A DNA stretch of 64,000 bases from Clostridiales bacterium (GCA_017510605.1 JAFWMQ010000005.1:124001-188000); one strand, 5' to 3'. Numbered from the stretch's first letter, positions 44,649-53,875 are shown. Numbers and translations: made by a program. The notes: a model not told the origin generated them from the sequence alone.

Positions 44649-44795
44649 ACTGATATCCTCCTCATAAAACTACACTTTAAGTATATTCCGCTCATATTTT
44701 CTATATGTGAATGAATCGAAAACATTTATATCAATTATGTTTTATAATGATTAATGTTCGACTTAAGAACAATTCAATTGGGAGGAATATTGAAC

Positions 44796-45908
44796 ATGAA
44801 GATCGGATGCGTAAAAGAGATCAAGAACAACGAGTTCCGTGTGGGACTCACACCTGACAACGTCAAGGCATACGTTGCCGCAGGCCACCACGTCTACATG
44901 GAAAAAGGTGCCGGCGTAGGTTCAGGCTTCACTGACAATGAGTACATCGATGCCGGTGCGTCGCTCATCGACAATGCCGCCGAAGTATGGGCTCTTGTTG
45001 ACATGATGGTCAAGGTAAAGGAACCCCTGCCGGAAGAATATCCGCTCTTCAAAGAAGGGCTCATCCTCTACACATATCTCCATCTTGCAGCAGACAAAGA
45101 GCAGACTGAAGCTCTTCTCGCAGGCAAGGTAAAAGCAGTTGCTTATGAGACACTTCAGGAGAAAGACGGCTCTTTGCCGTGCCTTGCTCCTATGTCCCAG
45201 ATTGCAGGACGTCTCTCCATTCAGGAAGGCGCCAAGTATCTCGAAAAGAAGTTCGGAGGCGAAGGAATCCTCCTTGCAGGCGTTCCCGGTACACCTAAGG
45301 CAAACGTTGTCATCCTTGGCGGCGGTACGGTCGGTATGAATGCGTGCAAGATCGCAGTCGGCATGGGCGCAAACGTTACGATCCTCGATGTAAATCTTAA
45401 GAGACTTGAAGAACTCGACAACAGGTTCGGTTCACATATCCAGACTCTCGTTTCCAACGATTCAAATGTTGAAAGAGCAGTTAAGGATGCAGACCTCGTT
45501 ATCGGTTCAGTCCTTATTCCGGGCGGTTCCACACCTAAGCTCTTCAAGCGTAAGTATCTGCCTGAGATGAAGGCCGGTGCTGTATTTGTTGACGTAGCTA
45601 TCGACCAGGGCGGATGCGGTGAATCTTCACACGTTACGACACATGATGATCCTGTTTATGTTGAGGAAGGTGTTGTTCATTACTGCGTAGGCAATATGCC
45701 GGGTTCCGTTCCGAGAACATCCACAATTGCTCTTACAAATGCAACACTCCGTTATGGTCTTGAGATCGCAAAGTCAGGTCTTGAGGATGCATGCAAGGCT
45801 AATCCTGTCATTGCAACCGGCGTTAACTGCTACGATGGCAAGATCGTTAATAAGAATGTAGCTCTCGCTCTCGGTTACGAATGTGCTGACCTTTGCGGAA
45901 TGATCTGA
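44796..45908 (+). CDS. ald: Alanine dehydrogenase
   Basis: 370 aa, the standard length. Family landmarks: MKIGCVKEIKNNEFRVGLTPDNV at the N-terminus with the substrate Arg, VKVKEPLPEEY with the catalytic Lys, YLHLAAD with the catalytic His, and the NAD Rossmann motif VVILGGGTVGMNA. The final stretch DQGGCGES is conserved. The ATG has GGGAGGAATATTGAAC upstream; the 14-codon longer frame overlaps a TATAAT near 44740 and is rejected. It interconverts alanine and pyruvate/ammonia. Confidence 0.95.
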   Translation: MKIGCVKEIKNNEFRVGLTPDNVKAYVAAGHHVYMEKGAGVGSGFTDNEYIDAGASLIDNAAEVWALVDMMVKVKEPLPEEYPLFKEGLILYTYLHLAADKEQTEALLAGKVKAVAYETLQEKDGSLPCLAPMSQIAGRLSIQEGAKYLEKKFGGEGILLAGVPGTPKANVVILGGGTVGMNACKIAVGMGANVTILDVNLKRLEELDNRFGSHIQTLVSNDSNVERAVKDADLVIGSVLIPGGSTPKLFKRKYLPEMKAGAVFVDVAIDQGGCGESSHVTTHDDPVYVEEGVVHYCVGNMPGSVPRTSTIALTNATLRYGLEIAKSGLEDACKANPVIATGVNCYDGKIVNKNVALALGYECADLCGMI

Positions 45909-45910
45909 GC

Positions 45911-47638
45911 ATGGTAAAGAACATTACTGACGATCAGCTTAAGGCTTTGATATCTTCTGCACGGGGTGAAGTGAAAGCTGACCTCGTGCTTAAGAACGCT
46001 AAGGTCATGAATGTTTTTACGGGCGATATCGAGGAAGGCGATGTTGCTGTTACTGACGGATATATCGTCGGTATCGGTGAATATGAGGGTAAAGAAGAGA
46101 TCGATATCGGAGGCAGTGTCGTCTGCCCCGGCCTTATTGATTCTCACATTCACATTGAGAGTTCCATGACGGCTCCCGCAGAATTCGCGAAAGCGGTCAT
46201 TCCGCACGGAACTGTCGCTGTCGTTACTGATCCTCATGAGATCGCAAATGTGGCAGGTGAAGTCGGTATCTCTTTTATGCTTGAGAGTTCCAAAGATCTT
46301 CCTTTGGATGTTTTCTTCATGCTTCCGTCATGTGTGCCGGCGACACCTCTCGATGAAGCCGGAGCAGTGCTTGATGCGGATTCTCTTGCACATTTTTACA
46401 GTGAGGAAAGAGTCCTCGGTCTGGCTGAACTTATGAATTCCTACGGCACAGTAAGAGGTGACGGCGAAATAATCAGAAAGATACAGGGCGCGGATTCTCA
46501 CGGCAGAAATATAGACGGTCATGCACCAATGCTGTCAGGCAGGGAACTTAATGCTTATATTGCTGCGGGAGTCAGATCGGATCACGAGTGTTCTGTTTTC
46601 GAAGAGGCGGAAGAAAAGCTCAGGCGCGGCCAGTGGATCATGATCCGTGAGGGTACGGCTGCCCAGAATCTTGAGCCGCTCCTGCCGTTATTTGATGACA
46701 GGTATTGTGACCGGTGTCTTCTCGTTACAGATGATAAGCATGCCGGTGATCTCATCAGCAAGGGGCACATCGACTACATAATAAGGAAGGCGATAAAAGC
46801 CGGTAAGAGTCCATATAACAGCATCAAGATGGCGACAATAAATGCCGCAGCTTATTTCGGTCTTAAGGACAGGGGCGCAGTGGCACCCGGATATGTTGCC
46901 GACATGATAGTCGTATCCGATCTTGAGAATTTCGAAGTCGCGAAAGTATTTAAGAACGGCAGGCTGATATCCGAGAACGGAAAGCTGACCGCAGAAGTAA
47001 AAAAGCCTGCGATCGATGAGGGAAAATACTGGAGAGTTCTCCACAGCTTCAATATGAGTGAGATAAAGCCTGAAGCTTTTAAAGTAAGTGTTGAGGGCAG
47101 TAAGAAGCGCGTCATAAAACTTATTCCCGGAGAGATACTTACGGATGAAGAAATAGTTGATTCTTCAAATACTGAAGACATCAATAAGATCGCCGTAATT
47201 GAACGGCATAAGAATACAGGCCACATCGGCACCGGTTTCGTAACGGGCTATGGTCTTAAGAAGGGCGCCGTCGCGTCGAGTATCGCTCATGATTCGCATA
47301 ATCTTATTGTGGTCGGAACGAATGACGAAGACATGGCTCTGGCAGCAAACGCCGTTCGTGAAAACGAAGGCGGTCTGGCGATAGCATGTGACGGTAAAGT
47401 TCTCGGTTCTTTGGCTCTTCCGATCGGAGGGCTCATGTGTGATCTGGATGTCAGTGAGATCGAAGAGAAACTGAGTGCGATGAAAGAGCAGGCAAGGCTT
47501 CTCGGTGTTCCTGAAGGCATCGATCCGTTCATGACACTTGCGTTCACCGCACTGCCGGTAATCCCCAAACTCAGGATACTGACAAAGGGCGTTGTCGATG
47601 TCGGAACACAGAGCTATGTGCCGGTATTGTTTGATTAA
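45911..47638 (+). CDS. ade: Adenine deaminase
   Basis: 575 aa amidohydrolase. The metal site is VVCPGLIDSHIHIESSMTAPAEFAK. Further on are VVTDPHEIANVAG, ELMNSYGTVRGD, DGHAPMLSGRELNAYIAAGVRSDHE and the C-terminal GLKKGAVASSIAHDSHNLIVVG, all diagnostic for Ade (adenine to hypoxanthine). It starts at ATG 45911, two nucleotides after ald, without a strong ribosome site, probably by coupling. The terminator at 47658 ends the operon. The neighbouring purine permease is a pseudogene. Confidence 0.95.
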   Translation: MVKNITDDQLKALISSARGEVKADLVLKNAKVMNVFTGDIEEGDVAVTDGYIVGIGEYEGKEEIDIGGSVVCPGLIDSHIHIESSMTAPAEFAKAVIPHGTVAVVTDPHEIANVAGEVGISFMLESSKDLPLDVFFMLPSCVPATPLDEAGAVLDADSLAHFYSEERVLGLAELMNSYGTVRGDGEIIRKIQGADSHGRNIDGHAPMLSGRELNAYIAAGVRSDHECSVFEEAEEKLRRGQWIMIREGTAAQNLEPLLPLFDDRYCDRCLLVTDDKHAGDLISKGHIDYIIRKAIKAGKSPYNSIKMATINAAAYFGLKDRGAVAPGYVADMIVVSDLENFEVAKVFKNGRLISENGKLTAEVKKPAIDEGKYWRVLHSFNMSEIKPEAFKVSVEGSKKRVIKLIPGEILTDEEIVDSSNTEDINKIAVIERHKNTGHIGTGFVTGYGLKKGAVASSIAHDSHNLIVVGTNDEDMALAANAVRENEGGLAIACDGKVLGSLALPIGGLMCDLDVSEIEEKLSAMKEQARLLGVPEGIDPFMTLAFTALPVIPKLRILTKGVVDVGTQSYVPVLFD

Positions 47639-47657
47639 GATTGCAAGTACAGTTATA

Positions 47658-47688
47658 AAAGGCGGCCGGAATTCCGACCGCCTTTTTT
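47658..47688 (+). terminator. Terminator of the ald-ade operon
   Basis: AAAGGCGGCCGG, AATT, CCGACCGCCTTTTTT. Confidence 0.92.
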
Positions 47689-47697
47689 GTCTTTGTT

Positions 47698-48030
47698 TTA
47701 TATCAGACCGCAACGAAGAACTTGATGAGGAAGATCACTGACAGGATGTATGTCAGTATGGATACTTCCCTGAATTTGCCTGTAAATACTTTGAGAAGCG
47801 TGTAGCTGATGAGGGCCAGGCCGATCGCATGTCCGATGGCGCCGCGAAAATGCAGAGCAGGAACATGACAGCCGTAACGGCCGCGGTAAGGCCCGTTCTT
47901 CCGCCGGCTTCAACACCCGAAGCGGATTCAGCGCAATGATATATGCCATTGTCATGAAGGTCGTGATCCCGGCAATTACTTCTGTGCGTACAGTCGTACC
48001 GTTCTCTTTCAAATGGAAGATCTTATCCAT
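47698..48030 (-). pseudogene. AzgA/NCS2-type purine permease, internally deleted remnant
   Basis: Only about 110 codons remain of a family that is usually 430-480 aa. The N-terminus is intact (MDKIFHLKENGTTVRTEVIAGITTFMTMAYIIALNP). It is joined in a shifted frame to ESASGVEAGGRTGLTAAVTAVMFLLCIF, the conserved middle segment, and then in another piece to IGLALISYTLLK...LSVIFLIKFFVAV, the C-terminal helix. Two internal deletions are therefore implied. It faces adenine deaminase, a common partner for such permeases. Confidence 0.85.
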
Positions 48031-48163
48031 GAGAGCACCCTCAAAATTATTTGAAATACAATCAGATATTAATGTAAGAATGCATACAATTCTATTTCGA
48101 AAATGTTAAAATGTGCACCAGGGGTTTAATCCATTTTAAATCAAATATGAGGAGAACAAGTTT

Positions 48164-48610
48164 ATGTTAGAGATTTTCGGACTTATCATGCTTTGCAAAG
48201 CAAACAAGAAGAATGCATTGGCAAGAGGAAAAAAACCGGGCGGATTTATCGCGCTTACCATTATTTTGTGGGTCGGACTTGAGCTCCTCGGATTTTTCAT
48301 CGGAACACTTTCAGAAATTGAATACGGATATTTTATTTTCGGATACGGCTTCGCAGGCATAGGTGCTCTTATCTCATTCCTTTGCGCAAAATTCGGTCCC
48401 AAGGGCGACTACGTTGACCCCAAAGCCCAGCAGACAATGGATGCAAATGCACCGGTAATCGGCGACTACAATGTTCCTGTAGATGATTCTGCTTATGCAC
48501 CTGCTCAGCCTGCTGCACCTGTTCAGCAGCAGAAGTTCTGCAACAGCTGCGGTTCACCGGTTCCGGACGGATGCAAATACTGCGATAAGTGCGGTGCGCC
48601 TGTAGTCTGA
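48164..48610 (+). CDS. Membrane protein with C-terminal zinc ribbon
   Basis: 148 aa. Two hydrophobic helices (about 26-48 and 55-80) are followed by a Pro/Ala/Gln-rich spacer and a zinc ribbon at the C-terminus (FCNSCGSPVPDGCKYCDKCGAPVV). AGGAGAACAAGTTT precedes the ATG. Function unknown; zinc ribbons of this type are frequent in Clostridia. Confidence 0.8.
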   Translation: MLEIFGLIMLCKANKKNALARGKKPGGFIALTIILWVGLELLGFFIGTLSEIEYGYFIFGYGFAGIGALISFLCAKFGPKGDYVDPKAQQTMDANAPVIGDYNVPVDDSAYAPAQPAAPVQQQKFCNSCGSPVPDGCKYCDKCGAPVV

Positions 48611-48991
48611 TCAAACTTGTTTTTTCCGCTTTGTGATCAGGAATTCTGTCAGATAACATGGCAGGATTCCTATCAGATAGCACGCCAGATCTGTGAGAGA
48701 AAAACCGGTTCCGATGATGATCCTCAGGACTTCATTTGTGATGCCGAAGCGGTCGCAGAATCCCCATAACTGAAGGAATTCGACAGCGAACGCGAAAACC
48801 AGTATCACCGACGGAATAATGAACCAGAGTATTTGTTTATTCGGAATTACGGTTCTCACGATCGTGTAAAGAAGTATAACGACAAGAACGTCGCCCAGAT
48901 AGATCCTTACCCAGCCGTGGGCAAATAAAGCGATGAGGACCTCTATTCCGAGCAACAGGACTGTTATCAATCCGAATATCAGACGTCTCAA
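48611..48991 (-). CDS. DUF2809-like small membrane protein
   Basis: 126 aa, four membrane helices. HGWVRIYLGDVLVVILLYTIVR and FAVEFLQLWGFCDR match the DUF2809 pattern. The start is TTG (48991), six nucleotides after GAAGGTGG. It ends immediately against the convergent zinc-ribbon gene. Confidence 0.78.
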   Translation of the reverse strand: MRRLIFGLITVLLLGIEVLIALFAHGWVRIYLGDVLVVILLYTIVRTVIPNKQILWFIIPSVILVFAFAVEFLQLWGFCDRFGITNEVLRIIIGTGFSLTDLACYLIGILPCYLTEFLITKRKKQV

Positions 48992-49120
48992 ATCAAACCA
49001 CCTTCAAAGCGAACTTTTTTCGAGAACACTATTATACAACGAATGATATTGCCTTCCCGTCAATTAAGGTATAATTACTGTGTTGGCTTTTGGAAAACGA
49101 TCATAATATGGGGTATGACC

Positions 49121-49699
49121 ATGGAAAAAAGAACAATCGCAGCAGCATTGGCAGTTTGTACTGTGCTTTCCGCGACTGCCTGCAGCAGCCGTCCCAGGGC
49201 CACTGTCATTCAGACGATGGAGACTTTTTCATCCTCACAGGAAAGCAGCTTGACAGAAACTTCTGAAGCAACTACTGCTGAAAGCGCAATATTGGAAACC
49301 GTGCTCTTAAAAGGTTCCGGTGATGACACATATTCGTTTACTTTCGACAGCGAGATGATCACATATTCAGGACAGGGAGGTAATTTCTTCCTTGTAGGAA
49401 GCAGCCCTACGGAATGCTATCTCCACATTATGGTCCAGAGTGGTGATACGACATATGAGGATACCTTTGAATCAGCCGCAGGCAGGATCGTTGAAGAATA
49501 TACGCTTCCTTCGGGAAGAAGGGCATTCTGTTATAAGACCAGCGAGGCAAATACTCTTCATGTGATCATAGATGCCAAAGATCTTGTAACTACCGGCAAC
49601 TGCCTGGTCAAGATCTCCATAGGTTCAGCTGACGCGTGGCCTTATTCGCAGTCCAAGATAGCGGACATGGTTGATAACGGATTCTATTTGGAAAAATAA
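49121..49699 (+). CDS. Hypothetical lipoprotein
   Basis: 192 aa from ATG 49121 (GGGG seven nucleotides before; the ATG two codons upstream is too close). The signal peptide ends in ATAC (Cys21), followed by a Ser/Thr/Glu linker and a beta-rich domain of about 135 residues. TATAAT lies near 49070. No family recognised. Confidence 0.8.
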   Translation: MEKRTIAAALAVCTVLSATACSSRPRATVIQTMETFSSSQESSLTETSEATTAESAILETVLLKGSGDDTYSFTFDSEMITYSGQGGNFFLVGSSPTECYLHIMVQSGDTTYEDTFESAAGRIVEEYTLPSGRRAFCYKTSEANTLHVIIDAKDLVTTGNCLVKISIGSADAWPYSQSKIADMVDNGFYLEK

Positions 49700-49728
49700 G
49701 TGTGTTTTTACTTGAAAAACTAAGGGGT

Positions 49729-49760
49729 GTCCTCCGGGACACCCCTTAGTAATTGTTCCT
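49729..49760. terminator. Bidirectional terminator between lipoprotein and hsp20
   Basis: ACTAAGGGGTGTCC and GGACACCCCTTAGT pair perfectly (14 bp, 4-nt loop). On the minus strand TTTTT follows, giving a good hsp20 terminator. Confidence 0.9.
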
Positions 49761-49768
49761 TATCTTCA

Positions 49769-50215
49769 TTAGCCTTCAATAGCTATAGTGTTGTTTGCGG
49801 GCGGAAGAGTCTCTAATTCTTTCTTCGGGATGCTCAGTTTAAGAACACCGTTCTCGAATTTAGCCTTAACGTCTTCGACCTTTACCTGGTCACCGACATA
49901 GAAACTACGCTGCATGCTTCCGGCATATCTTTCCTGACGTATGATCTTGCCGTGATGTTTCTTCTCGGTCTCCTGATCCTTGCTTGCACTGATGGTCATA
50001 TAACCGTCTTCAAGCTTGACGTTGATCTGGTCTTTCTTAAATCCCGGAAGATCCATTTCCATCTCAAAATCCGTGTCAGTCTCGTGAACATCGGTCTTCA
50101 TCAGATTGCGTGCATTTTTCCCGTAAAGCTGCTTATCGATATTAGCCAGCTCATGTGCAGGGAAACCCCAAAACTCGTCGAACAAATCTTCTCCAAACAA
50201 ACCGGACATCAACAT
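49769..50215 (-). CDS. Small heat shock protein, Hsp20/alpha-crystallin
   Basis: 148 aa. The alpha-crystallin domain runs from about residue 45 (VHETDTDFEMEMDLPGFKKDQINVKLEDGYMTISASKD) to 140, with the conserved AKFENGVLKLSIPKK. It is an ATP-independent holdase. I chose the second ATG (50215), nine nucleotides after AAAGGAG; the first ATG touches the ribosome site. It is controlled by the CIRCE-bearing promoter at 50299-50341. Confidence 0.93.
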   Translation of the reverse strand: MLMSGLFGEDLFDEFWGFPAHELANIDKQLYGKNARNLMKTDVHETDTDFEMEMDLPGFKKDQINVKLEDGYMTISASKDQETEKKHHGKIIRQERYAGSMQRSFYVGDQVKVEDVKAKFENGVLKLSIPKKELETLPPANNTIAIEG

Positions 50216-50298
50216 AATAATCATCTCCTTTGATCGTTGTTATCCGAGCATTAGAGCGGAGGTCTGATCTATCGATCTTCGTTCCTTTGTTCCGACTG

Positions 50299-50341
50299 AA
50301 TTATAGTCCCTTGATTAGCACTGTCAAGGTGAGAGTGCTAA
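50299..50341 (-). promoter_or_regulatory. hsp20 promoter with CIRCE operator
   Basis: TTAGCACTG-N9-GAGTGCTAA (50315-50341) differs from the CIRCE consensus TTAGCACTC-N9-GAGTGCTAA at one position. On the minus strand TTGACA (inside CIRCE, 50322-50327), 16-17 nt, then TATAAT (about 50300-50305) form a strong promoter. HrcA repression is therefore expected; hrcA is not in the window. Confidence 0.9.
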
Positions 50342-50431
50342 TTCAAAATCGAACAAAAACGGGCCTTGGATTTGTGCAGTTTTTAAGCCGCCGCATTTTC
50401 GGGACGGGACTATAATATCGGGGGTTGCCGA

Positions 50432-50983
50432 TTATTTCAGAGCCATTCCGTCACTGAATGCATTTCCGACTTTCTCTCCAAGCGCAATGTAAGCATTATT
50501 GCACGGATCAAAAGTGATCGGCTTCAGCTTTTTGGGATCGATCTTGCCGTCGGTGACAACACTCTCATCCGCGGAAACATTTACGATCTCACCGATAAGA
50601 ATACCGTCTTCAAAACTCTTAACCTTGCATTCGAGTGCCATAGGAAGTTCATCGATCAGAGGCGCATCGACGAAGGAACTTTTTGTCGCGTGAAAACCCG
50701 CTTTTGCAAACTTGTCTGGAACTTTGTCTGCAGATTCGATGCCGACATAATCGCATGCAGCCACCTGATCTTCCGTAGCCATGCTGACTGTGAAAGCGCC
50801 GCGGACCGCCAGGTTCTTCGTAGTCTTGTGGACGCCGAGACTGATGGTTATCTCTTTGAAATCTGTTGTGATTCCCCATGCCGCATTCATGGCATCCGGT
50901 ACACCGTTCTCATCGTATGTTCCGATGATAAGGACCGGTTGCGGAAACATTATCGGGTGTGCTCCAAAATCAATTCTGCTCAT
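50432..50983 (-). CDS. Flavin reductase-like / flavoredoxin family protein
   Basis: 183 aa. The flavin-binding split-barrel pattern: PVLIIGTYDENGVPDAMNAAWGITTDFKEITISLGVHKTTKNLAVRGAFTVSMAT, then DYVGIESADKVPDKFAKAGF. Such proteins bind FMN and reduce it or pass electrons. A good ribosome site (ACGGAGG) precedes the ATG. It is a single-gene unit. Confidence 0.9.
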   Translation of the reverse strand: MSRIDFGAHPIMFPQPVLIIGTYDENGVPDAMNAAWGITTDFKEITISLGVHKTTKNLAVRGAFTVSMATEDQVAACDYVGIESADKVPDKFAKAGFHATKSSFVDAPLIDELPMALECKVKSFEDGILIGEIVNVSADESVVTDGKIDPKKLKPITFDPCNNAYIALGEKVGNAFSDGMALK

Positions 50984-51052
50984 GGTTTTTACCTCCGTGC
51001 GGAAAAACTTATAAGCTGATTATATAATGCCTGGCAAGTTTAGTGTATTTTT

Positions 51053-51141
51053 CCGAGTTTTTAGTTCCGAAAAGTCGGAAGAAAAGTCGGATTTTGAGAA
51101 TTCCGACTTATCGTCCGACTTTTTGACTTGTTTCAGTCGGA
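51053..51141. repeat. Three-hairpin CCGAC/GTCGG element, copy C (first hairpin inverted)
   Basis: It has the same length and offsets as copies A and B, but its first hairpin (CCGAG...AAGTCGG) is the reverse complement of the first hairpin of copies A and B. Hairpins 2 and 3 keep the common orientation. It lies between the flavin reductase promoter and the 3' end of galT. Confidence 0.8.
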
Positions 51142-51167
51142 ATTTCGGTTGGAGTGTAAGCAAAGTT

Positions 51168-52628
51168 TCAGATGGAGATCGTCTCCACGAACCTCATGAA
51201 CGCATCAGTATCCTTATAGACACCGGCGCATTCCAGGATCTCTGAGAAGGCGATTCCGACTTCTTCTTTGATAATGTCGAGCGTGTCTTTCTCACCCACA
51301 CGCGGGATGATCTTCTCGGCTGCCCAGGCTGCGTGTGAGGAACCGGAAAAATCAGCGCCGGCATCGATCGCTTCCGCAAGATCAGCCAGTTCTTTCTTTA
51401 GTCTTGCCGGCAGGATGGCGAGGCCCATGACTTCGATCAGACCGATGTTCTCTTTCTTGAGATGATGGTATTCCCGGTGCGGGTGGTAAACTCCGAGCGG
51501 GAATTCATCGGTCGTGATGTTGTTGCGGAGCACAAGCTCGAGCTCGAGATCACCCTCTTTATTTTTCCTTGCAATAGGCGTGATAGTGTTGTGAGGCACA
51601 CCGTCTGTCTCTGCAAAAATAAAAGCATCTTCGTCCGTGTAATCTCTCCATTTTGCAAGGATCCTGTCAGCCAGATCCGCGATCCTGACGGCATCTTTTC
51701 CGGTCAGTCTTATTACGGACATCGGCCAGTTGACGATGCCTGCGGTAATGTCTTCGAAGCCGGGGACTGTGAATGTGTTTAAGTATCCTGCGCGCGCCAT
51801 GGGGAAGGTGTATGAGCCGCCCTGGAAATGGTCATGCGAGAGGATGGATCCGCCAACGATGGGGAGGTCTGCGTTAGAGCCTGCAGTGTAGTGGGGGAAC
51901 TGATTAACGAACGATAAAAGCTTTACGAATGTCGAGCGGTTGATCACCATCGGGATGTGTTCTTTGTTGAGGATGATGCAGTGCTCGTTGTAGTAGACGT
52001 AAGGTGAATACTGAAGGAAATAGGGATCGCCGTCAAGTTCGACCGGGATGATCCTGTGGTTTTGTCTTGCAGGGTGTGAGAGTGTTCCGGCGTAGCCTTC
52101 ATTCTCAACACAAAGGAGACACTTCGGATAGGATGTTGACTTCGCTTTGCCTGCAGCCGCGATGTCTCTCGGATCTTTCTCTGGTTTGCTGAGATTGATC
52201 GTGATATCCATCTCTCCGTATTTTGTCGAAGTCGTCCACTTTATGTCTTTTGCAATTCTGTCTGTTCTTATGTAATTTGTCTTTTTCGAAAAGTCATAGT
52301 ACCAGTCAGTCGCCTTTTTGGAAGACTCGGATCTAAGTTTCCCGAACATGCTGATAACGCATGAAGGCGGAGGTGTAAGTACACCCATAAGTTTGGTATC
52401 GAAAAGATCTTTCTGCGCATTCGTAAGATCACCCTGAAGGTTCAGGAAGTCTTCAAGTATGAGATGGAGTTCGCGCGGAATTATCTCTTCTTCAGGTGCG
52501 GTATATTCATCCAGTCCGAGGATCTCTATGAGCCTGTTTATCGTAAAGACTTTGTCGGCTTCATTCACAAGGCCGTTCTGCACACCGTAGTTTACGAGTT
52601 CTGTTATGAGATAGTTATAGTCAGTCAT
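51168..52628 (-). CDS. galT: Galactose-1-phosphate uridylyltransferase, Firmicutes class II
   Basis: 486 aa; class-II GalT is about 490 aa, against 350 for the E. coli type. Recognisable: VMKAN-independent start TDYNYLITELVNYGVQNGL, LLCVENEGYAGTLSHPARQNHRIIP, YSPYVYYNEHCIILNKEHIPMVI and the active-site region GGSILSHDHFQGG. It converts galactose-1-phosphate and UDP-glucose to UDP-galactose and glucose-1-phosphate. It lies 11 nt after galK on the same strand, with GGAG before the ATG. Confidence 0.95.
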   Translation of the reverse strand: MTDYNYLITELVNYGVQNGLVNEADKVFTINRLIEILGLDEYTAPEEEIIPRELHLILEDFLNLQGDLTNAQKDLFDTKLMGVLTPPPSCVISMFGKLRSESSKKATDWYYDFSKKTNYIRTDRIAKDIKWTTSTKYGEMDITINLSKPEKDPRDIAAAGKAKSTSYPKCLLCVENEGYAGTLSHPARQNHRIIPVELDGDPYFLQYSPYVYYNEHCIILNKEHIPMVINRSTFVKLLSFVNQFPHYTAGSNADLPIVGGSILSHDHFQGGSYTFPMARAGYLNTFTVPGFEDITAGIVNWPMSVIRLTGKDAVRIADLADRILAKWRDYTDEDAFIFAETDGVPHNTITPIARKNKEGDLELELVLRNNITTDEFPLGVYHPHREYHHLKKENIGLIEVMGLAILPARLKKELADLAEAIDAGADFSGSSHAAWAAEKIIPRVGEKDTLDIIKEEVGIAFSEILECAGVYKDTDAFMRFVETISI

Positions 52629-52639
52629 GAGGCACTCCG

Positions 52640-53875
52640 TTACAGTACTTTGATACCGCCGTATTTTCTGATCTTAAGTATCCGGCATGAGCCTTCGCCG
52701 AAGATCTTGTCCATTGTTTCTTTGTAGTGATCAGTATTCTCATTCTTTACAAAAGCCTGGATGGTTCCGGCGAATCCGCCGCCGTGAACACGCGAGCATT
52801 CTTCATCGGTCAGCACAGCATCGGAAACTGCCAGAGCAACTGATACATTCTGGTTCTCCACATCCGAAGAAGTATAGACATTCTGCAGATACTTGAATGA
52901 AGAATTACCTGATGATCTCACGGTCTTCAGGAATGACTGAAGGTCATTATTTTTCAGAGCACTGACGCCTTTGCTGACGCGTGCATTTTCTTCAACGAAA
53001 TGAATGGCTCTGAGCACTGCTCTGTCACCGGCACCGGCGCGCAGTTCAGTTATGTTGTTAAGGATCTCTTCAAGCGAGACAGGTCTTAATACATCGTGTC
53101 CCAGAAGCTCTGCGATCTTCTTCATCTCTGAAGGAACAGCTGCGTATTCGTGAGTTAGATCGCTGTGGGAACCTTTGGTATCCGTGATGCAGAGACTGTA
53201 ACCTGTCTTTGTAAAATCAAAACCGATTTTCTCTATAACAGGGCTTGACGGATCTTCAAAATCGATATGGACCATGTTTCCGACAGAGCATGCCATCTGG
53301 TCCATGAGACCGCACGGCTTGCCGAAGAATTCATTCTCTGCTTTCTGTCCTGCTTTTGCGATGGTAACGGGATCGATGGACATGTCATTAAAAAGACCTG
53401 ATACGATAGTTCCTATAAGAGTCTCAAAAGCAGCAGATGAGGAGAGACCCGCGCCGATCAGAACATCGCTGGTGATATATGCGTCAAATCCGCCGGCCTT
53501 ATATCCTTCATCTTTCAGCGTGCGGATAACGCCTTTGATCAGTGCGCCGGTAGTGCCGGATTCTTCCGCATTTTTAGCAAGGTCAGTAATGGTGATAAGA
53601 GGGGCATCGCCTGAAACGATACGGACGGTATTTCCGGAAGTCTTTTTTACGACCGCAATTGCGTCAAGGTTGATCGATGCGGCAAGAACTTCGCCGTGCT
53701 GGTGGTCCGTGTGATTGCCGAGTATCTCCGTTCTTCCCGGAGCCGAATATATCTCCAGGCCTTCTTTTGTTCCGAAGTTCTTTGCGAATTCATCTATGGC
53801 AGCCTCGTATCTTGAGAGCTGCTTATCTGCACAGTCAGAATATATATCTTTAAAATCTATAACGGAAAGGTCCAT
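52640..53875 (-). CDS. galK: Galactokinase
   Basis: 411 aa GHMP kinase. The galactokinase signature is APGRTEILGNHTDHQHGEVLAASI near residue 45; the ATP loop is DVLIGAGLSSSAAFETLIG, with Asp/Glu in FFGKPCGLMDQMAC, and the C-terminal motif is VHGGGFAGTIQAFV. ATG at 53875 follows AAAGGAGG by eight nucleotides; an extension of 12 codons upstream is rejected. The two 28-bp operators lie between it and tetR, so both directions may be controlled. Confidence 0.95.
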   Translation of the reverse strand: MDLSVIDFKDIYSDCADKQLSRYEAAIDEFAKNFGTKEGLEIYSAPGRTEILGNHTDHQHGEVLAASINLDAIAVVKKTSGNTVRIVSGDAPLITITDLAKNAEESGTTGALIKGVIRTLKDEGYKAGGFDAYITSDVLIGAGLSSSAAFETLIGTIVSGLFNDMSIDPVTIAKAGQKAENEFFGKPCGLMDQMACSVGNMVHIDFEDPSSPVIEKIGFDFTKTGYSLCITDTKGSHSDLTHEYAAVPSEMKKIAELLGHDVLRPVSLEEILNNITELRAGAGDRAVLRAIHFVEENARVSKGVSALKNNDLQSFLKTVRSSGNSSFKYLQNVYTSSDVENQNVSVALAVSDAVLTDEECSRVHGGGFAGTIQAFVKNENTDHYKETMDKIFGEGSCRILKIRKYGGIKVL

